Source: Arthrobacter_B sp038069765
GTDB taxonomy: Bacteria > Actinomycetota > Actinomycetes > Actinomycetales > Micrococcaceae
Length of the DNA: 64,000 nt
Assembly: GCF_038069765.1 (NCBI RefSeq)
Contig: NZ_JBBPFS010000004.1
Span: 372,001 to 436,000 of the forward strand
Direction of reading: 5' to 3'
This document shows, piece by piece, positions 16,764-25,333 of this stretch. The notes below the pieces were generated by a model that made no database searches, had not been told where the DNA came from, and worked only from the letters and a program-made list of their open reading frames with translations. Position 1 is the stretch's first letter. Each line of letters begins with the position of its first letter. A program made the translations under genes and the position numbers.

Positions 16764-17669
16764 ATGGATTCACTCGCCGCCGCTCCCGGAACCGGACCAG
16801 CCACCTCACCCCTGCCGCTGGTCCGCCCCGTGCGGGCGCCCCGCCGGTTCACCGACCTTCCGGCCGACCGCACCCTGGTCATGGGCATCCTGAACGTCAC
16901 GCCGGACTCCTTCAGCGACGGCGGGCAGTTCGGGCAGGCTGACCAGGCCATCCAGGCCGGGCTGAAAATGCACTACGACGGCGCCGACATCATTGACGTG
17001 GGCGGCGAATCAACCCGCCCCGACTCCGTCCGGATCAGTCCGGAGGAGGAGCAGCAGCGCATTCTTCCCGTGGTGGAAGCACTGGTGAAGGCCGGCGCAC
17101 TGGTCAGCGTGGACACGATGAACGCTTCCACCGCCGAAAAGGCCATCGCAGCCGGCGCCGCCCTCATCAACGATGTCTCGGGCCTGGACGTGGATCCCGG
17201 CATGCCCGCACTGATCGCCCGGACCGGCGTTCCGTACGTGCTGATGCACAGCCGCGGCGCGGTCCGGAGCAGCGACCCGCATGCGGAGTATGACTCCGTC
17301 GTCGAGGACGTGATCACGGAACTGACGAAGCTCCGCGAGCTGTTTTATGCAGCCGGCGCAGCGCCCGAACAAATCATCCTCGATCCCGGACTGGGGTTCT
17401 CCAAAGACGGCAGCTCCAACTGGGAGCTGCTGCGGAACATCGACCGGCTCAACGGGCTGGGCCACCGGGTGCTCATCGGGGCTTCCCGGAAGCGTTTCCT
17501 CGGGTCCCTGCTCGCCAGCTCGGGCAAGGCGGCGGCACCGCTGGAACGCGACGGCGCCACCGCGGCCGTTAGCGCACTGGCTGCCTTCTCCAATGTCTGG
17601 TGCGTCCGTGTGCACAACGTCGGCCTCAGCGTCGATGCCGTCAAAACCGCCGCAGCCTGGAAGGGATAG
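16764..17669 (+). CDS. folP: Dihydropteroate synthase
   Basis: Condenses p-aminobenzoate with hydroxymethyldihydropterin diphosphate; target of sulfonamides. Diagnostic segments are VMGILNVTPDSFSDGGQF (pterin and phosphate loop), IIDVGGESTRPDSVRIS, and LIGASRKRFLG. Start ATG 16764 gives 301 aa, with a 35-residue lead before the TIM barrel; the in-frame extension into folE is ignored. It is followed after three bases by folB. Sulfonamide-resistance changes cannot be judged by eye. Confidence 0.96.
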   Translation: MDSLAAAPGTGPATSPLPLVRPVRAPRRFTDLPADRTLVMGILNVTPDSFSDGGQFGQADQAIQAGLKMHYDGADIIDVGGESTRPDSVRISPEEEQQRILPVVEALVKAGALVSVDTMNASTAEKAIAAGAALINDVSGLDVDPGMPALIARTGVPYVLMHSRGAVRSSDPHAEYDSVVEDVITELTKLRELFYAAGAAPEQIILDPGLGFSKDGSSNWELLRNIDRLNGLGHRVLIGASRKRFLGSLLASSGKAAAPLERDGATAAVSALAAFSNVWCVRVHNVGLSVDAVKTAAAWKG

Positions 17670-17672
17670 GAC

Positions 17673-18059
17673 ATGAGCGTTTCCGGCACAGCCACCCGCG
17701 ACACCATCACGCTGACGGGAATCACCGCCCGGGGATTCCACGGCGTCTTTGAGGACGAGCGGCGCAACGGCCAGCCCTTTGTGGTGGACGTAGTGCTGCA
17801 CACCGATCTGCAGCCGGCCGGCCTCAGCGACGACCTGACGCAAACCGCACACTACGGCGAGCTCGCGGAGCAGGTTGCTGCCATCATTTCCGGAGAGCCG
17901 CTGAACCTGATCGAGGCACTGGCCGAGCGCATCGCTGCGGCGGTCCTGGAGAGCTTTGCCGGAATCGGAGCCGTCGACGTGACAGTCCACAAGCCGCAGG
18001 CACCCATCACCGTTCCGTTCGGCGACGTTGCGGTTACCATCCACCGGGACCGGCTGTGA
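17673..18059 (+). CDS. folB: Dihydroneopterin aldolase
   Basis: Cleaves dihydroneopterin to hydroxymethyldihydropterin. The family pattern ITARGFHGVFEDERRNGQPFVVDV, with the active-site Glu in FEDER, then TAHYGELAE and NLIEALAERIA are all present. Its 128 aa match the usual 120-130. Start ATG 17673 follows the folP stop by three bases, and its stop overlaps the GTG of folK, so the three are translationally linked. Confidence 0.95.
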   Translation: MSVSGTATRDTITLTGITARGFHGVFEDERRNGQPFVVDVVLHTDLQPAGLSDDLTQTAHYGELAEQVAAIISGEPLNLIEALAERIAAAVLESFAGIGAVDVTVHKPQAPITVPFGDVAVTIHRDRL

Positions 18060-18556
18060 CCGGCGCCGCCGCGGTGACCGCGGTCCTGGCCCTGGGCAGC
18101 AATCTCGGCGAAAGCCGCGACACCCTTTCCCGGGCCGTGGCCGAACTCGCTGACCATCCCGGCGTCCGGCTCCAGGCGGTGTCTCCCGTGGTGCGGACCC
18201 GTCCGGTGGGCGGCCCAGAGCAGCCCGACTACCTGAACCTGGTGGTCTCCGTGGAGACCGACCTGCCGCCGCACGACCTGCTGGCGCACTGCCAGAGCGT
18301 GGAAAACGCCCACCACCGGGAACGCGAGGTGCGGTGGGGCCCCCGGACCCTCGACGTCGACATCATCACGTACGGTGACCTGGTGCTCGACGACGAGACC
18401 CTCACCATCCCGCATCCGCGCGCCGGCAGCCGTGCCTTTGTGCTGCAGCCGTGGGCCTGGATGGACCCGGACGCCAAGCTGTCGGGAACCCCCGTGGCCG
18501 AACTCGCCGCCCGGGCCGAGGACCTGCCCGGGCTGGAAATCTTCGAGGGAGACTGA
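18056..18556 (+). CDS. folK: Hydroxymethyldihydropterin pyrophosphokinase
   Basis: Transfers pyrophosphate from ATP to hydroxymethyldihydropterin, giving the folP substrate. Signatures are LALGSNLGESRDTL at the N-terminus, the VVRTRPVGGPEQPDYLN substrate loop and WGPRTLDVDIITYGD with the metal-binding aspartates. Length is 166 aa. The GTG at 18056 overlaps the folB stop by four bases (GTGA). With folE, folP and folB it gives a nearly complete pterin branch; pabB and folC lie elsewhere. Confidence 0.96.
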   Translation: MTGAAAVTAVLALGSNLGESRDTLSRAVAELADHPGVRLQAVSPVVRTRPVGGPEQPDYLNLVVSVETDLPPHDLLAHCQSVENAHHREREVRWGPRTLDVDIITYGDLVLDDETLTIPHPRAGSRAFVLQPWAWMDPDAKLSGTPVAELAARAEDLPGLEIFEGD

Positions 18557-18564
18557 TCCATAAC

Positions 18565-19077
18565 GTGGGGAACATCCGGTACCGCTGGCTGGCCGTCATC
18601 GCACTTGTGTCCGGCGTGATTGGCTGGCTGGTGAACAACTGGGCCACCCGCAACTCCCTGCCCGCCCCCGTGCTCAGCGTGTTCGGGCTGCTCACCGTCG
18701 TGCTCATTTCCGGTGCCACGCTTTTCCTGGGCCTGCGGGTGAGGCGCTGGCAGCAGGGCAACCGCGACCGCAAGCTGGACCCGATCGCCGCTGCCCGCAC
18801 CCTGGTCCTGGCCCAGGCCACCGCCTATGCCGGCTCGCTGCTGTTGGGCTGGCACGCCGGCATCTTCGTGGAGCAGGTTCCGCTGTGGTCGCTCCGGCCG
18901 GGCCACGTGGCCACGTGGGCCGCCCTGGCCATGATCGCCGGAGGAGTCCTGATGATCGCCGTGGGACTGCTGGTGGAGCGGTTCTGCCGCCTTCCGCCGG
19001 ATGACTCGAACGGGAACGGCGGGACCACCGCCGGCCCGGATACAAGACGCGAACCGGGAGACGGAGAATATGCCTAG
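18565..19077 (+). CDS. DUF3180 family membrane protein
   Basis: Small integral membrane protein of the actinomycete DUF3180 family, always found after folK. About four hydrophobic helices can be read (residues 8-24, 34-52, 76-90, 106-128), followed by a polar Gly-rich tail. The GTG at 18565 follows GAGGGAGA at somewhat long spacing; upstream codons lie inside folK. Its stop overlaps the start of the next PH-domain gene. Function is not known; the constant link to folate genes is the only clue. Confidence 0.78.
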   Translation: MGNIRYRWLAVIALVSGVIGWLVNNWATRNSLPAPVLSVFGLLTVVLISGATLFLGLRVRRWQQGNRDRKLDPIAAARTLVLAQATAYAGSLLLGWHAGIFVEQVPLWSLRPGHVATWAALAMIAGGVLMIAVGLLVERFCRLPPDDSNGNGGTTAGPDTRREPGDGEYA

Positions 19078-19582
19078 CGAAGCAATCGATCCGGACGGCC
19101 TGAACTGGGAGCACGTCTCGCCCCGGTACCTGACCGTCCGCCTCATCGGCTGGGCGGTGGAAGCCGTGGTGACCGTGGCGCTCGCCTGCATACCGCTGAT
19201 CCTCCGTGCTGCCGGGGTCTGGTCTTCGGCCCCGGACTGGCTGGTCTGGGGGCTTCCGGCCCTGATCGCAGCTGCGTATGTCTGGCGCGGGGTGCTGCTG
19301 CCGCGGCAGGTCCGCGCTGTCTGCTACGCCGAACGGAACGAGGACTTCCTTCTCCGGAGCGGTATTTTCTACCAGCGCACGCTCGTGGTTCCCTACGGGC
19401 GGATGCAGTACGTTGACGTCACTGTCGGCCCCCTCGAGCGTGCCTTTGGGCTGTGCTCCCTGAAACTGCACACTGCTGCCCCCGGAACCAACGCGGTGCT
19501 GCCCGGGCTGCCGGCAGCCGAAGGCGCCCGCCTGCGCGAGCACCTCTCCGAACGCGGCGAAACGCAGCTGGCCGGCCTGTGA
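19070..19582 (+). CDS. PH-domain (bPH2/YdbS-type) membrane protein
   Basis: A 170-aa protein with two hydrophobic helices (about residues 22-42 and 52-70) followed by a bacterial pleckstrin-homology (bPH2) domain: CYAERNEDFLLRSGIFYQRTLVVPYGRMQYVDV and GPLERAFGLCSLKLHTA. This is the YdbS arrangement described in Bacillus. The ATG at 19070 overlaps the preceding stop, and its own stop overlaps the next GTG (GTGAGC). It pairs with the larger three-module PH protein downstream; the two probably form a membrane complex. The ligand is unknown. Confidence 0.82.
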   Translation: MPSEAIDPDGLNWEHVSPRYLTVRLIGWAVEAVVTVALACIPLILRAAGVWSSAPDWLVWGLPALIAAAYVWRGVLLPRQVRAVCYAERNEDFLLRSGIFYQRTLVVPYGRMQYVDVTVGPLERAFGLCSLKLHTAAPGTNAVLPGLPAAEGARLREHLSERGETQLAGL

Positions 19583-21267
19583 GCGTTCCACACAACGGGG
19601 AATGGGCCCGCGTCCACCCGGTGTCCCCCCTGGTGCGCGGCTGGATCGCCCTTGCCGCCATTGCCTTTGTCTTTGGGCGGAACGTGGTGGAGGACCTCGT
19701 CGGGCTGCGTGGCGGCAACGGCGACGGCGGCAACGACGGCGGCGGCAGCGGCGGCGGGACGGTACCTGAGGGCACGGTCCTGCTGATCGGCATAGCCGTC
19801 CTTGCCGGCATCCTGCTAATCATTGCCGTGGGGTTCTTCCTGTCCTGGCGGTTCACCCGATACCAGGTGACCGGCGAGCACGTGCGCGTGCATTCCGGCA
19901 TCGTTTTCCGCCAGCAGCGACAGGCGCGGCTGGACCGCGTCCAGGCCATCGACATCATCCAGCCGCTGCTGGCACGGCTCTTCGGGCTGGCGGAACTGCG
20001 CTTCGAAGTGGCTGACGCCGGTGAGTCCGCGGTCCGCCTGGCCTTCCTGAAGCTCGACGACGCCCAGCAGCTGCGGGCTCTGATCCTGGACCGGGCGTCC
20101 GGTGCTCCGGCCACGCATCCGGAGGCCGGCGGAGTCAGCGACGGCGAGGGCGACGGCGGCGGCGGCGGCACAGGCCCCGGCGGCGCTCCGGACACCGCCG
20201 GCACGCCTGCCGGCGCATCCGGCGGCATCCGCAGTAGGGGAGCCGCCGAGGCGCCGGAGCAGCCCATCCTCGAGCTGCGTCCGGGACGGGTCATCGCCGC
20301 CACTCTGCTGTCCGGCACCACGCTGTTCCTGCTGGTTGGCCTGGCCTGCGCCGTCATCATCACGGCCGTCACCGGCGAGCCGGTCACCCTGGCCGTCATG
20401 GTTCCCCTCCTCTTTGGCGTCGTCGGCGGCTACTGGTCAGAGTTCTCCACCTCCTTCAACTTCCGCGCCTCCGTTTCCCGGGACGGCATCAGGGTGCGCT
20501 ACGGGTTGCTGGACACCCGCACCCAGACCGTTCCGCCGGGCCGGATCCAGGCCGTAGCCGTCCAGCAGTCACCGCTCTGGCGGCTCACCGGCTGGTACCG
20601 GGTCTCGGTCAACGTGGCCGGATACGGCGACGGCGCGGGTTCCGAGGGCCTGGCACGGACCAAACTGCTTCCGGCCGGGACGCTGCCCGAGGTTTTCGCC
20701 ATCCTTGCCCTGGTACTGCCGGAGCCGGGCACCGACCGGCCCCTGGACGTTTTCACCGCGGGCATCACCGGCCGGGACGGCGCTCACGGCTTCACCACGA
20801 CCCCCCGCCGTGCCCGCTGGATTGCACCCCTGGCCTGGCGGCGCAACGGGTTCACCCTCACCGACACTGCCCTGCTGATCCGCAGCGGCGCCCTGTGGCG
20901 GGTTCTCTCCGTGGTGCCGCATGAACGCACGCAGTCGATGGCACTGGAGCAGGGACCGCTCCGCCGCCGCTTTGACACCGCCGACCTGGTCCTTCACTCC
21001 ACCGCCGGCCCGGTTCATCCGCGCGTGCGGAAAATCGATGCACCAACAGTGCGCCGGCTGTTTCTGGAGCAGGCGGCCCGGGCCCGCGAGGCACGCCGCC
21101 GGGACCGCACGGCCCGCTGGAACCGGCCGGCCGCCTCCCCGCCGGCCGTTTCCACAGCGTCCCTCGCAGCGCCCGCACCGCCCGCACCGCCGGCGTCCCC
21201 CGCAGCGCCCGCACCGCCCGTTCCCGCAGATCCGGTTTCCAAGGAGTTTCCCCATGAACAGCCCTGA
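19579..21267 (+). CDS. Multi-PH-domain (YdbT-type) membrane protein with low-complexity linkers
   Basis: A 562-aa membrane protein with three bPH2-like modules (SWRFTRYQVTGEHVRVHSGIVFRQQRQARLDRVQAID; GIRVRYGLLDTRTQTVPPGRIQAV; LIRSGALWRVLSVVPHERTQSMAL), each preceded by hydrophobic helices. Two Gly-rich stretches interrupt it: GGNGDGGNDGGGSGGGT near residue 37 and an Asp/Gly/Ala linker near 185-215. The C-terminus after residue 500 is Arg-rich, then an Ala-Pro tail. Start GTG 19579 overlaps the preceding gene. This is the YdbT partner of the YdbS-like protein. In Bacillus the YdbST pair has been tied to antimicrobial tolerance, but no such role can be shown here. Confidence 0.8.
   Translation: MSVPHNGEWARVHPVSPLVRGWIALAAIAFVFGRNVVEDLVGLRGGNGDGGNDGGGSGGGTVPEGTVLLIGIAVLAGILLIIAVGFFLSWRFTRYQVTGEHVRVHSGIVFRQQRQARLDRVQAIDIIQPLLARLFGLAELRFEVADAGESAVRLAFLKLDDAQQLRALILDRASGAPATHPEAGGVSDGEGDGGGGGTGPGGAPDTAGTPAGASGGIRSRGAAEAPEQPILELRPGRVIAATLLSGTTLFLLVGLACAVIITAVTGEPVTLAVMVPLLFGVVGGYWSEFSTSFNFRASVSRDGIRVRYGLLDTRTQTVPPGRIQAVAVQQSPLWRLTGWYRVSVNVAGYGDGAGSEGLARTKLLPAGTLPEVFAILALVLPEPGTDRPLDVFTAGITGRDGAHGFTTTPRRARWIAPLAWRRNGFTLTDTALLIRSGALWRVLSVVPHERTQSMALEQGPLRRRFDTADLVLHSTAGPVHPRVRKIDAPTVRRLFLEQAARAREARRRDRTARWNRPAASPPAVSTASLAAPAPPAPPASPAAPAPPVPADPVSKEFPHEQP
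21163..21231 (+). repeat. Ala-Pro coding low-complexity repeat
   Basis: Coding repeat at the 3' end of the PH-domain gene. A block starting GCAGCGCCCGCACCGCCCG occurs twice, encoding APAPPAPP and APAPPVP runs. Such tracts are prone to length change by slippage. Confidence 0.7.
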
Positions 21268-22177
21268 AGCAAGCACCGCCGAGAAACGACGGCGGGGCCG
21301 GCTCGGCATCGGGGTCATCGGCGCCGGCCGGGTGGGCGCCGTACTTGGTGCTGCCCTGCGCGCTGCCGAACACGCCGTCGTCGGTGTCTCAGCCGTGAGC
21401 GAGGAAAGCCGCGAACGTGCCGCCAACCTGCTGCCCGGCGTCCCGATCCTGGACATTGCGGAAATCGTGGAGCGTTCCGAACTCGTGCTGCTGGCCGTAC
21501 CGGATGATGCCCTGGGGCCGCTGGTTTCCGGGCTGGCCGCCACCAACGCGTGGCAGCCCGGGCAGCTGGTGGCGCACACCTCGGGCAGGTTCGGCACGGA
21601 CATCCTTGAACCCGCCCGACGGGCCGGTGCCATCCCGCTGGCCCTGCATCCGGCCATGACGTTCACCGGGATGAGCCTTGACCTCACCCGGCTCGCCGAC
21701 TGCTCCTTCGGTGTCACCGCTCCCACCGCCGTGCTGCCGATCGCGCAGGCCCTGGTGGTGGAAATGGGGGCCGAGCCGGTGGTCATCGACGAAGCCGACC
21801 GGGTGAACTACCACCTGGCGCTGGCCCACGCCTCCAACCATCTGGTCACCATCACCGCCCAGTCAATGCAGCTGCTGACGGACATCGGCGTCGAGAGCCC
21901 GAACCGGCTGCTCGGACCGCTGATGCGCGCGTCCCTGGAGAATGCCCTGGCCTCCGGCGAGCACGCGCTGACCGGCCCCGTGGCGCGCGGAGACGCCGGC
22001 ACCGTGGCCGCCCACCTGAGCGAAATGGCGGACCAGGACAGCGCTGACCTCCGCGACACGTACCGCGCCCTGTCCCTGGCCACGGCCAGGCGCGCCGTTG
22101 ACCGCGGTCTGCTGGGCGAGGCTGCCGGCCAGGCCATCATTGATGCCCTGACCCTGGATGCCGAAGGGCCGAAGTGA
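21254..22177 (+). CDS. Rossmann-fold and DUF2520 domain protein
   Basis: NAD(P)-binding Rossmann protein with a C-terminal DUF2520 domain, resembling an imine/ketopantoate-reductase-like dehydrogenase. The dinucleotide loop GIGVIGAGRVGAVLGAAL is at residues 17-34, followed by LVLLAVPDDALG, HTSGRFG and LHPAMTF; the C-terminal half is helical, with NYHLALAHASNHLVTI. ATG 21254 has AAGGAG eight bases upstream and overlaps the previous gene by 14 bases. Its stop overlaps panC. This gene sits beside panC in many actinomycetes, which suggests a role near pantothenate, but the reaction is not established. Confidence 0.85.
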   Translation: MNSPEASTAEKRRRGRLGIGVIGAGRVGAVLGAALRAAEHAVVGVSAVSEESRERAANLLPGVPILDIAEIVERSELVLLAVPDDALGPLVSGLAATNAWQPGQLVAHTSGRFGTDILEPARRAGAIPLALHPAMTFTGMSLDLTRLADCSFGVTAPTAVLPIAQALVVEMGAEPVVIDEADRVNYHLALAHASNHLVTITAQSMQLLTDIGVESPNRLLGPLMRASLENALASGEHALTGPVARGDAGTVAAHLSEMADQDSADLRDTYRALSLATARRAVDRGLLGEAAGQAIIDALTLDAEGPK

Positions 22178-23094
22178 GTACGCCGCGCGTAGTGCGCTCC
22201 GCAGCGGAACTGCGGTCCGCGGTTGCCGGGGCCCTGGCCGCCGCCGGTACAGCCGGCGGCGGCACCGGCGTTCCCTCCCTCGGCCTGGTGCCCACCATGG
22301 GTGCGCTGCACCAGGGACACCGGGCCCTGGCGGAGGCCGCCCGGGCGGAGAACGACGTCGTGGTCGCCTCGGTGTTCGTCAACCCGCTGCAGTTCAACGA
22401 CCCGGAGGACCTGCGCCGCTATCCCCGCACGCTCGAGGCGGATCTGGACCTGCTCGGGGCGGCGGGGGTGGATCTGGTCTTCGCGCCGTCGGAGGCTGAG
22501 GTCTATCCGGACGGAGCACCCCTGGTCCGGGTCAGTTCAGGAGAGCTGGGGGCCCGCTACGAGGGTGCCTCGCGGCCCGGACATTTTGACGGCGTGCTGA
22601 CCGTGGTGGCCAAGCTGCTGCACTGGACCCAGCCCGCCGTGCCGGCGCACTTCCGTGCATACTTCGGCCAGAAAGATGCCCAGCAGCTGGCGCTGATCCG
22701 CCGGATGGCCGCTGACCTGAACTTCCCGGCGGAGATCAGGGGAGTGCCGGTGGTCCGCGCCGCCGACGGCCTGGCGGAGTCCAGCCGCAACGTTTTCCTG
22801 GATTCCGCGCACCGGGAGGCGGCGGCGGTTCTGCCGCGGGCACTGTTCGCGCTGGCGCACCGGGTTTCCGCCGGCCATCCGCCGGACCTGGCCGCCGCCG
22901 TCGCACTGGTGGAAGTCGAACCCCTCGTGGAGCTGGACTATTTCGACATTGTGGATCCGCATACGCTGCAGCAGCTGCCGGCAGACCCCGGACCGCTTCA
23001 GAAACCGGGCCTGGCGCTCGTGGCAGCGCGCGTCGGGCCGGTGCGGCTGATCGACAACCTGCCCCTGGTGCCCCCGGCCCGGGCAGCCCGGTAG
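22174..23094 (+). CDS. panC: Pantothenate synthetase
   Basis: Joins pantoate and beta-alanine using ATP to make pantothenate, the coenzyme A precursor. Motifs: LVPTMGALHQGHRAL (nucleotide HxGH), VFVNPLQFNDPEDLRRYPRT, AYFGQKDAQQLALIRRM and the ADGLAESSRNVFL segment (KMSKS-like). Length 306 aa is slightly above the usual 280-300 because of an Ala/Gly-rich insert after residue 12 and a short tail. Start GTG overlaps the preceding stop (GTGA). panB and panD are not in the window. Confidence 0.95.
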   Translation: MSTPRVVRSAAELRSAVAGALAAAGTAGGGTGVPSLGLVPTMGALHQGHRALAEAARAENDVVVASVFVNPLQFNDPEDLRRYPRTLEADLDLLGAAGVDLVFAPSEAEVYPDGAPLVRVSSGELGARYEGASRPGHFDGVLTVVAKLLHWTQPAVPAHFRAYFGQKDAQQLALIRRMAADLNFPAEIRGVPVVRAADGLAESSRNVFLDSAHREAAAVLPRALFALAHRVSAGHPPDLAAAVALVEVEPLVELDYFDIVDPHTLQQLPADPGPLQKPGLALVAARVGPVRLIDNLPLVPPARAAR

Positions 23095-23176
23095 TCCAGC
23101 AACCTGCGTGCCCGCTGCACGGCGGCTGGTAACCGGCCGTAAGGGCCCGCCGCGCGGCTCTGTAAACTTAAGGACT

Positions 23177-24679
23177 GTGACCACATCTAACTCCGTTCCC
23201 GAAGCAGCCGACACCTCCGAGCAGATGCGCATCCGCGCCGAGAAGCGGGCGCGCCTCATCGCCCGGGGCGAGGAAGCCTACCCGGTGGGAGTGGAGCGCA
23301 CGCACTCCATCAAAGAGGTCCGGGAAAAGTTCGGCCACCTGCAGGCCGATGAAACCAGCGGTGAAACGGTGGGCGTCACCGGCCGCGTGGTGTTTATCCG
23401 GAACACCGGCAAGCTCTGCTTCGCCACCCTCCAGGAAGGCAACGGAACCCGGGTGCAGGCCATGCTCAGCCTGGCCGTCGTCGGGGAAGAGTCGCTGGCC
23501 GACTGGAAGGCCCTGGTGGACCTCGGAGACCACGTCTTCATCCGCGGCGAAGTGATCTCCTCCCGCCGGGGCGAGCTCTCCGTCATGGCTGAGTCCTGGT
23601 CCATGGCCTCGAAGGCGCTGCGGCCGCTGCCCGTGCTGCACGCCGGACTCAATGAAGAAACCCGGGTCCGGCAGCGCTACGTGGACCTGATGGTCCGCGA
23701 GGAAGCCCGGGACATGGTCTACAAGCGTGCCGCCATCATCCGCGGCGTCCGCGACACCCTGCACGGCCACGGCTACGTGGAAGTGGAAACACCCATGCTG
23801 CAGCTGGTCCACGGCGGAGCGGCGGCCCGGCCCTTCGAGACGCACCTGAACGCGTTCGACCAGAAGATGACCCTGCGGATCGCCACCGAGCTGTACCTGA
23901 AGCGTGCAGTGGTGGGCGGCATCGAGCGGGTCTTCGAGCTGGGCCGGATTTTCCGCAACGAGGGCGTCGATTCCACGCACAGCCCCGAATTCACGACCCT
24001 GGAATGCTACGAGGCATATGCCGACCAGTTCGTCATGGCGGACCGGATGAAGGAAATCATCCTCCACTGCGCCGATTTGGTGGGCAGCCGGCAGATCGAG
24101 ACCGACGCCGGAACCATCAATCTGGACGGGGAATGGAAGTGGCTGTCCGTGTATCCGGGCCTGTCCGAAGCCGTGGGCGTGGAAATCACCCCCGACACGG
24201 ATGCTGCAACGCTGCTCGGGATTGCGGAAAAGCACGGCGTGAAGGTCGACCCGAAATGGGACGCCGAAAAGCTGGTTGTAGAACTGTTCGGCGAAATTGT
24301 CGAACCGACCCTGATTCAGCCGACATTTGTTTATGACTACCCTCCGTCCGCCCAGCCCCTGGCCCGCCAGAACCGCAACGATCCGCGGCTGATCGAGGCC
24401 TGGGACCTCATCATCGGCGGCATGGAACGCGGTACGGCGTTCTCGGAGCTGATCGATCCGGTCATCCAGCGCGAGCGGCTGACGGAGCAGTCCCGCCGTG
24501 CGGCCGACGGCGACGACGAGGCCATGGCGCTCGACGAGGACTTCCTGCGCGCTCTGGAATACGGTGCACCGCCCATGGGCGGCATCGGTCTTGGAATTGA
24601 CCGTCTCGTGATGCTTTTCACGAACACGGGTATCCGGGAAACAATTTTGTTCCCCCTGCTAAAGCCGGAAATGGGATAG
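23177..24679 (+). CDS. lysS: Lysyl-tRNA synthetase (class II)
   Basis: Charges tRNA-Lys. An N-terminal OB-fold anticodon-binding domain covers about residues 55-150 (VGVTGRVVFIRNTGKLCFATLQEG). The class II core has motif 2 (RNEGVDSTHSPEFTTLE) and motif 3 (PMGGIGLGIDRLVMLFTNT). 500 aa is standard. GTG at 23177 follows AAGG of TTAAGGACT; a longer in-frame start within the panC junction is not supported. It follows panC by 82 bp. The tRNA-Lys(TTT) that it charges is encoded at 44.6 kb. Confidence 0.96.
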   Translation: MTTSNSVPEAADTSEQMRIRAEKRARLIARGEEAYPVGVERTHSIKEVREKFGHLQADETSGETVGVTGRVVFIRNTGKLCFATLQEGNGTRVQAMLSLAVVGEESLADWKALVDLGDHVFIRGEVISSRRGELSVMAESWSMASKALRPLPVLHAGLNEETRVRQRYVDLMVREEARDMVYKRAAIIRGVRDTLHGHGYVEVETPMLQLVHGGAAARPFETHLNAFDQKMTLRIATELYLKRAVVGGIERVFELGRIFRNEGVDSTHSPEFTTLECYEAYADQFVMADRMKEIILHCADLVGSRQIETDAGTINLDGEWKWLSVYPGLSEAVGVEITPDTDAATLLGIAEKHGVKVDPKWDAEKLVVELFGEIVEPTLIQPTFVYDYPPSAQPLARQNRNDPRLIEAWDLIIGGMERGTAFSELIDPVIQRERLTEQSRRAADGDDEAMALDEDFLRALEYGAPPMGGIGLGIDRLVMLFTNTGIRETILFPLLKPEMG

Positions 24680-24682
24680 ACC

Positions 24683-24865
24683 ATGGAATACGTTGAAGTC
24701 CTACTGCCCTCGATATGTGTTGCAGCTCTCTTTTATTTCGCCATGAAGGCCCTGCTGAATGTGGACCGTTCGGAACGAAAAGCTCTGGCTGAAGCGGAAC
24801 GGGAAGCCGACCTTGCCGCTGATCCCGATACAAGTAGTCCGCGATCTGAAAAAGAAAGTAATTAA
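24683..24865 (+). CDS. Small single-pass membrane protein of unknown function
   Basis: A 60-aa product with one hydrophobic helix (about residues 6-25, VLLPSICVAALFYFAMKALL) followed by an acidic, Glu/Ala/Ser-rich polar tail. It begins three bases after the lysS stop, so it is probably co-transcribed. Local sequence is more AT-rich than the neighbours, as is the following lsr2 promoter. No family is recognised. Confidence 0.65.
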   Translation: MEYVEVLLPSICVAALFYFAMKALLNVDRSERKALAEAEREADLAADPDTSSPRSEKESN

Positions 24866-24880
24866 ATCCCCGACTACGCT

Positions 24881-24910
24881 TTGACGGGGGATTCATAATT
24901 GCGTCATACT
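24881..24910 (+). promoter_or_regulatory. Candidate lsr2 promoter
   Basis: TTGACG (24881-24886), an 18-base spacer and CATACT (24905-24910) form a plausible -35/-10 pair about 50 bp upstream of lsr2. The stretch is unusually AT-rich for this genome, as expected if Lsr2 binds its own promoter. Confidence 0.5.
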
Positions 24911-24961
24911 CTAAGTGGTCTCATTATCATTTTTCCCGGTTTAACTGCTTAGGAGCCTGTC

Positions 24962-25291
24962 GTGGCGCAAAAGGTAAAAATTATTCTGGTCGATGACCTC
25001 GATGCCGGAAGTGCGGATGAGACCGTGCGGTTCGGCCTGGACGGGGCACAGTACGAGATTGACCTGTCAACCGACAACGCGAAGAACCTCCGTGCTGCCC
25101 TGAAGCCGTACCTGGATGCAGGCCGCAAGGTAGGCGGCGGCCGCGCGGGCCGTCCCCGCAGCGCCGGATCCGCACGGAACAACGAAGCAGCGCAGATCCG
25201 CGAGTGGGCCCGGAACAACGGGTACACCGTCTCGGAGCGCGGCCGCGTGAACAGTGAAATCATCGAAGCCTACCGGGCCGCCCAGAGCTAG
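24962..25291 (+). CDS. lsr2: Lsr2 nucleoid-associated protein
   Basis: Actinomycete H-NS-like DNA-bridging protein that silences AT-rich and foreign DNA. The N-terminal dimerisation domain (MAQKVKIILVDDLDAG, residues 1-60) and C-terminal DNA-binding domain (REWARNNGYTVSERGRVNSEIIEAY) are both recognisable, with the RGR triplet that enters the minor groove. 109 aa is standard; it starts at GTG 24962 with AGGAG just upstream. It stands before clpC, separated by a hairpin. Confidence 0.96.
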   Translation: MAQKVKIILVDDLDAGSADETVRFGLDGAQYEIDLSTDNAKNLRAALKPYLDAGRKVGGGRAGRPRSAGSARNNEAAQIREWARNNGYTVSERGRVNSEIIEAYRAAQS

Positions 25292-25303
25292 AGCCGTGCA
25301 TGG

Positions 25304-25327
25304 CCCCGGGAGTGATTCCGGGGCCGC
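25304..25327 (+). terminator. Hairpin after lsr2
   Basis: A ten-pair stem, GGCCCCGGGA with TTCCGGGGCC (one G-T pair), on a GTGA loop, starting 13 bp after the lsr2 stop. There is no T-run, so it may be a weak terminator. Confidence 0.55.
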
Positions 25328-25333
25328 TGGTCA

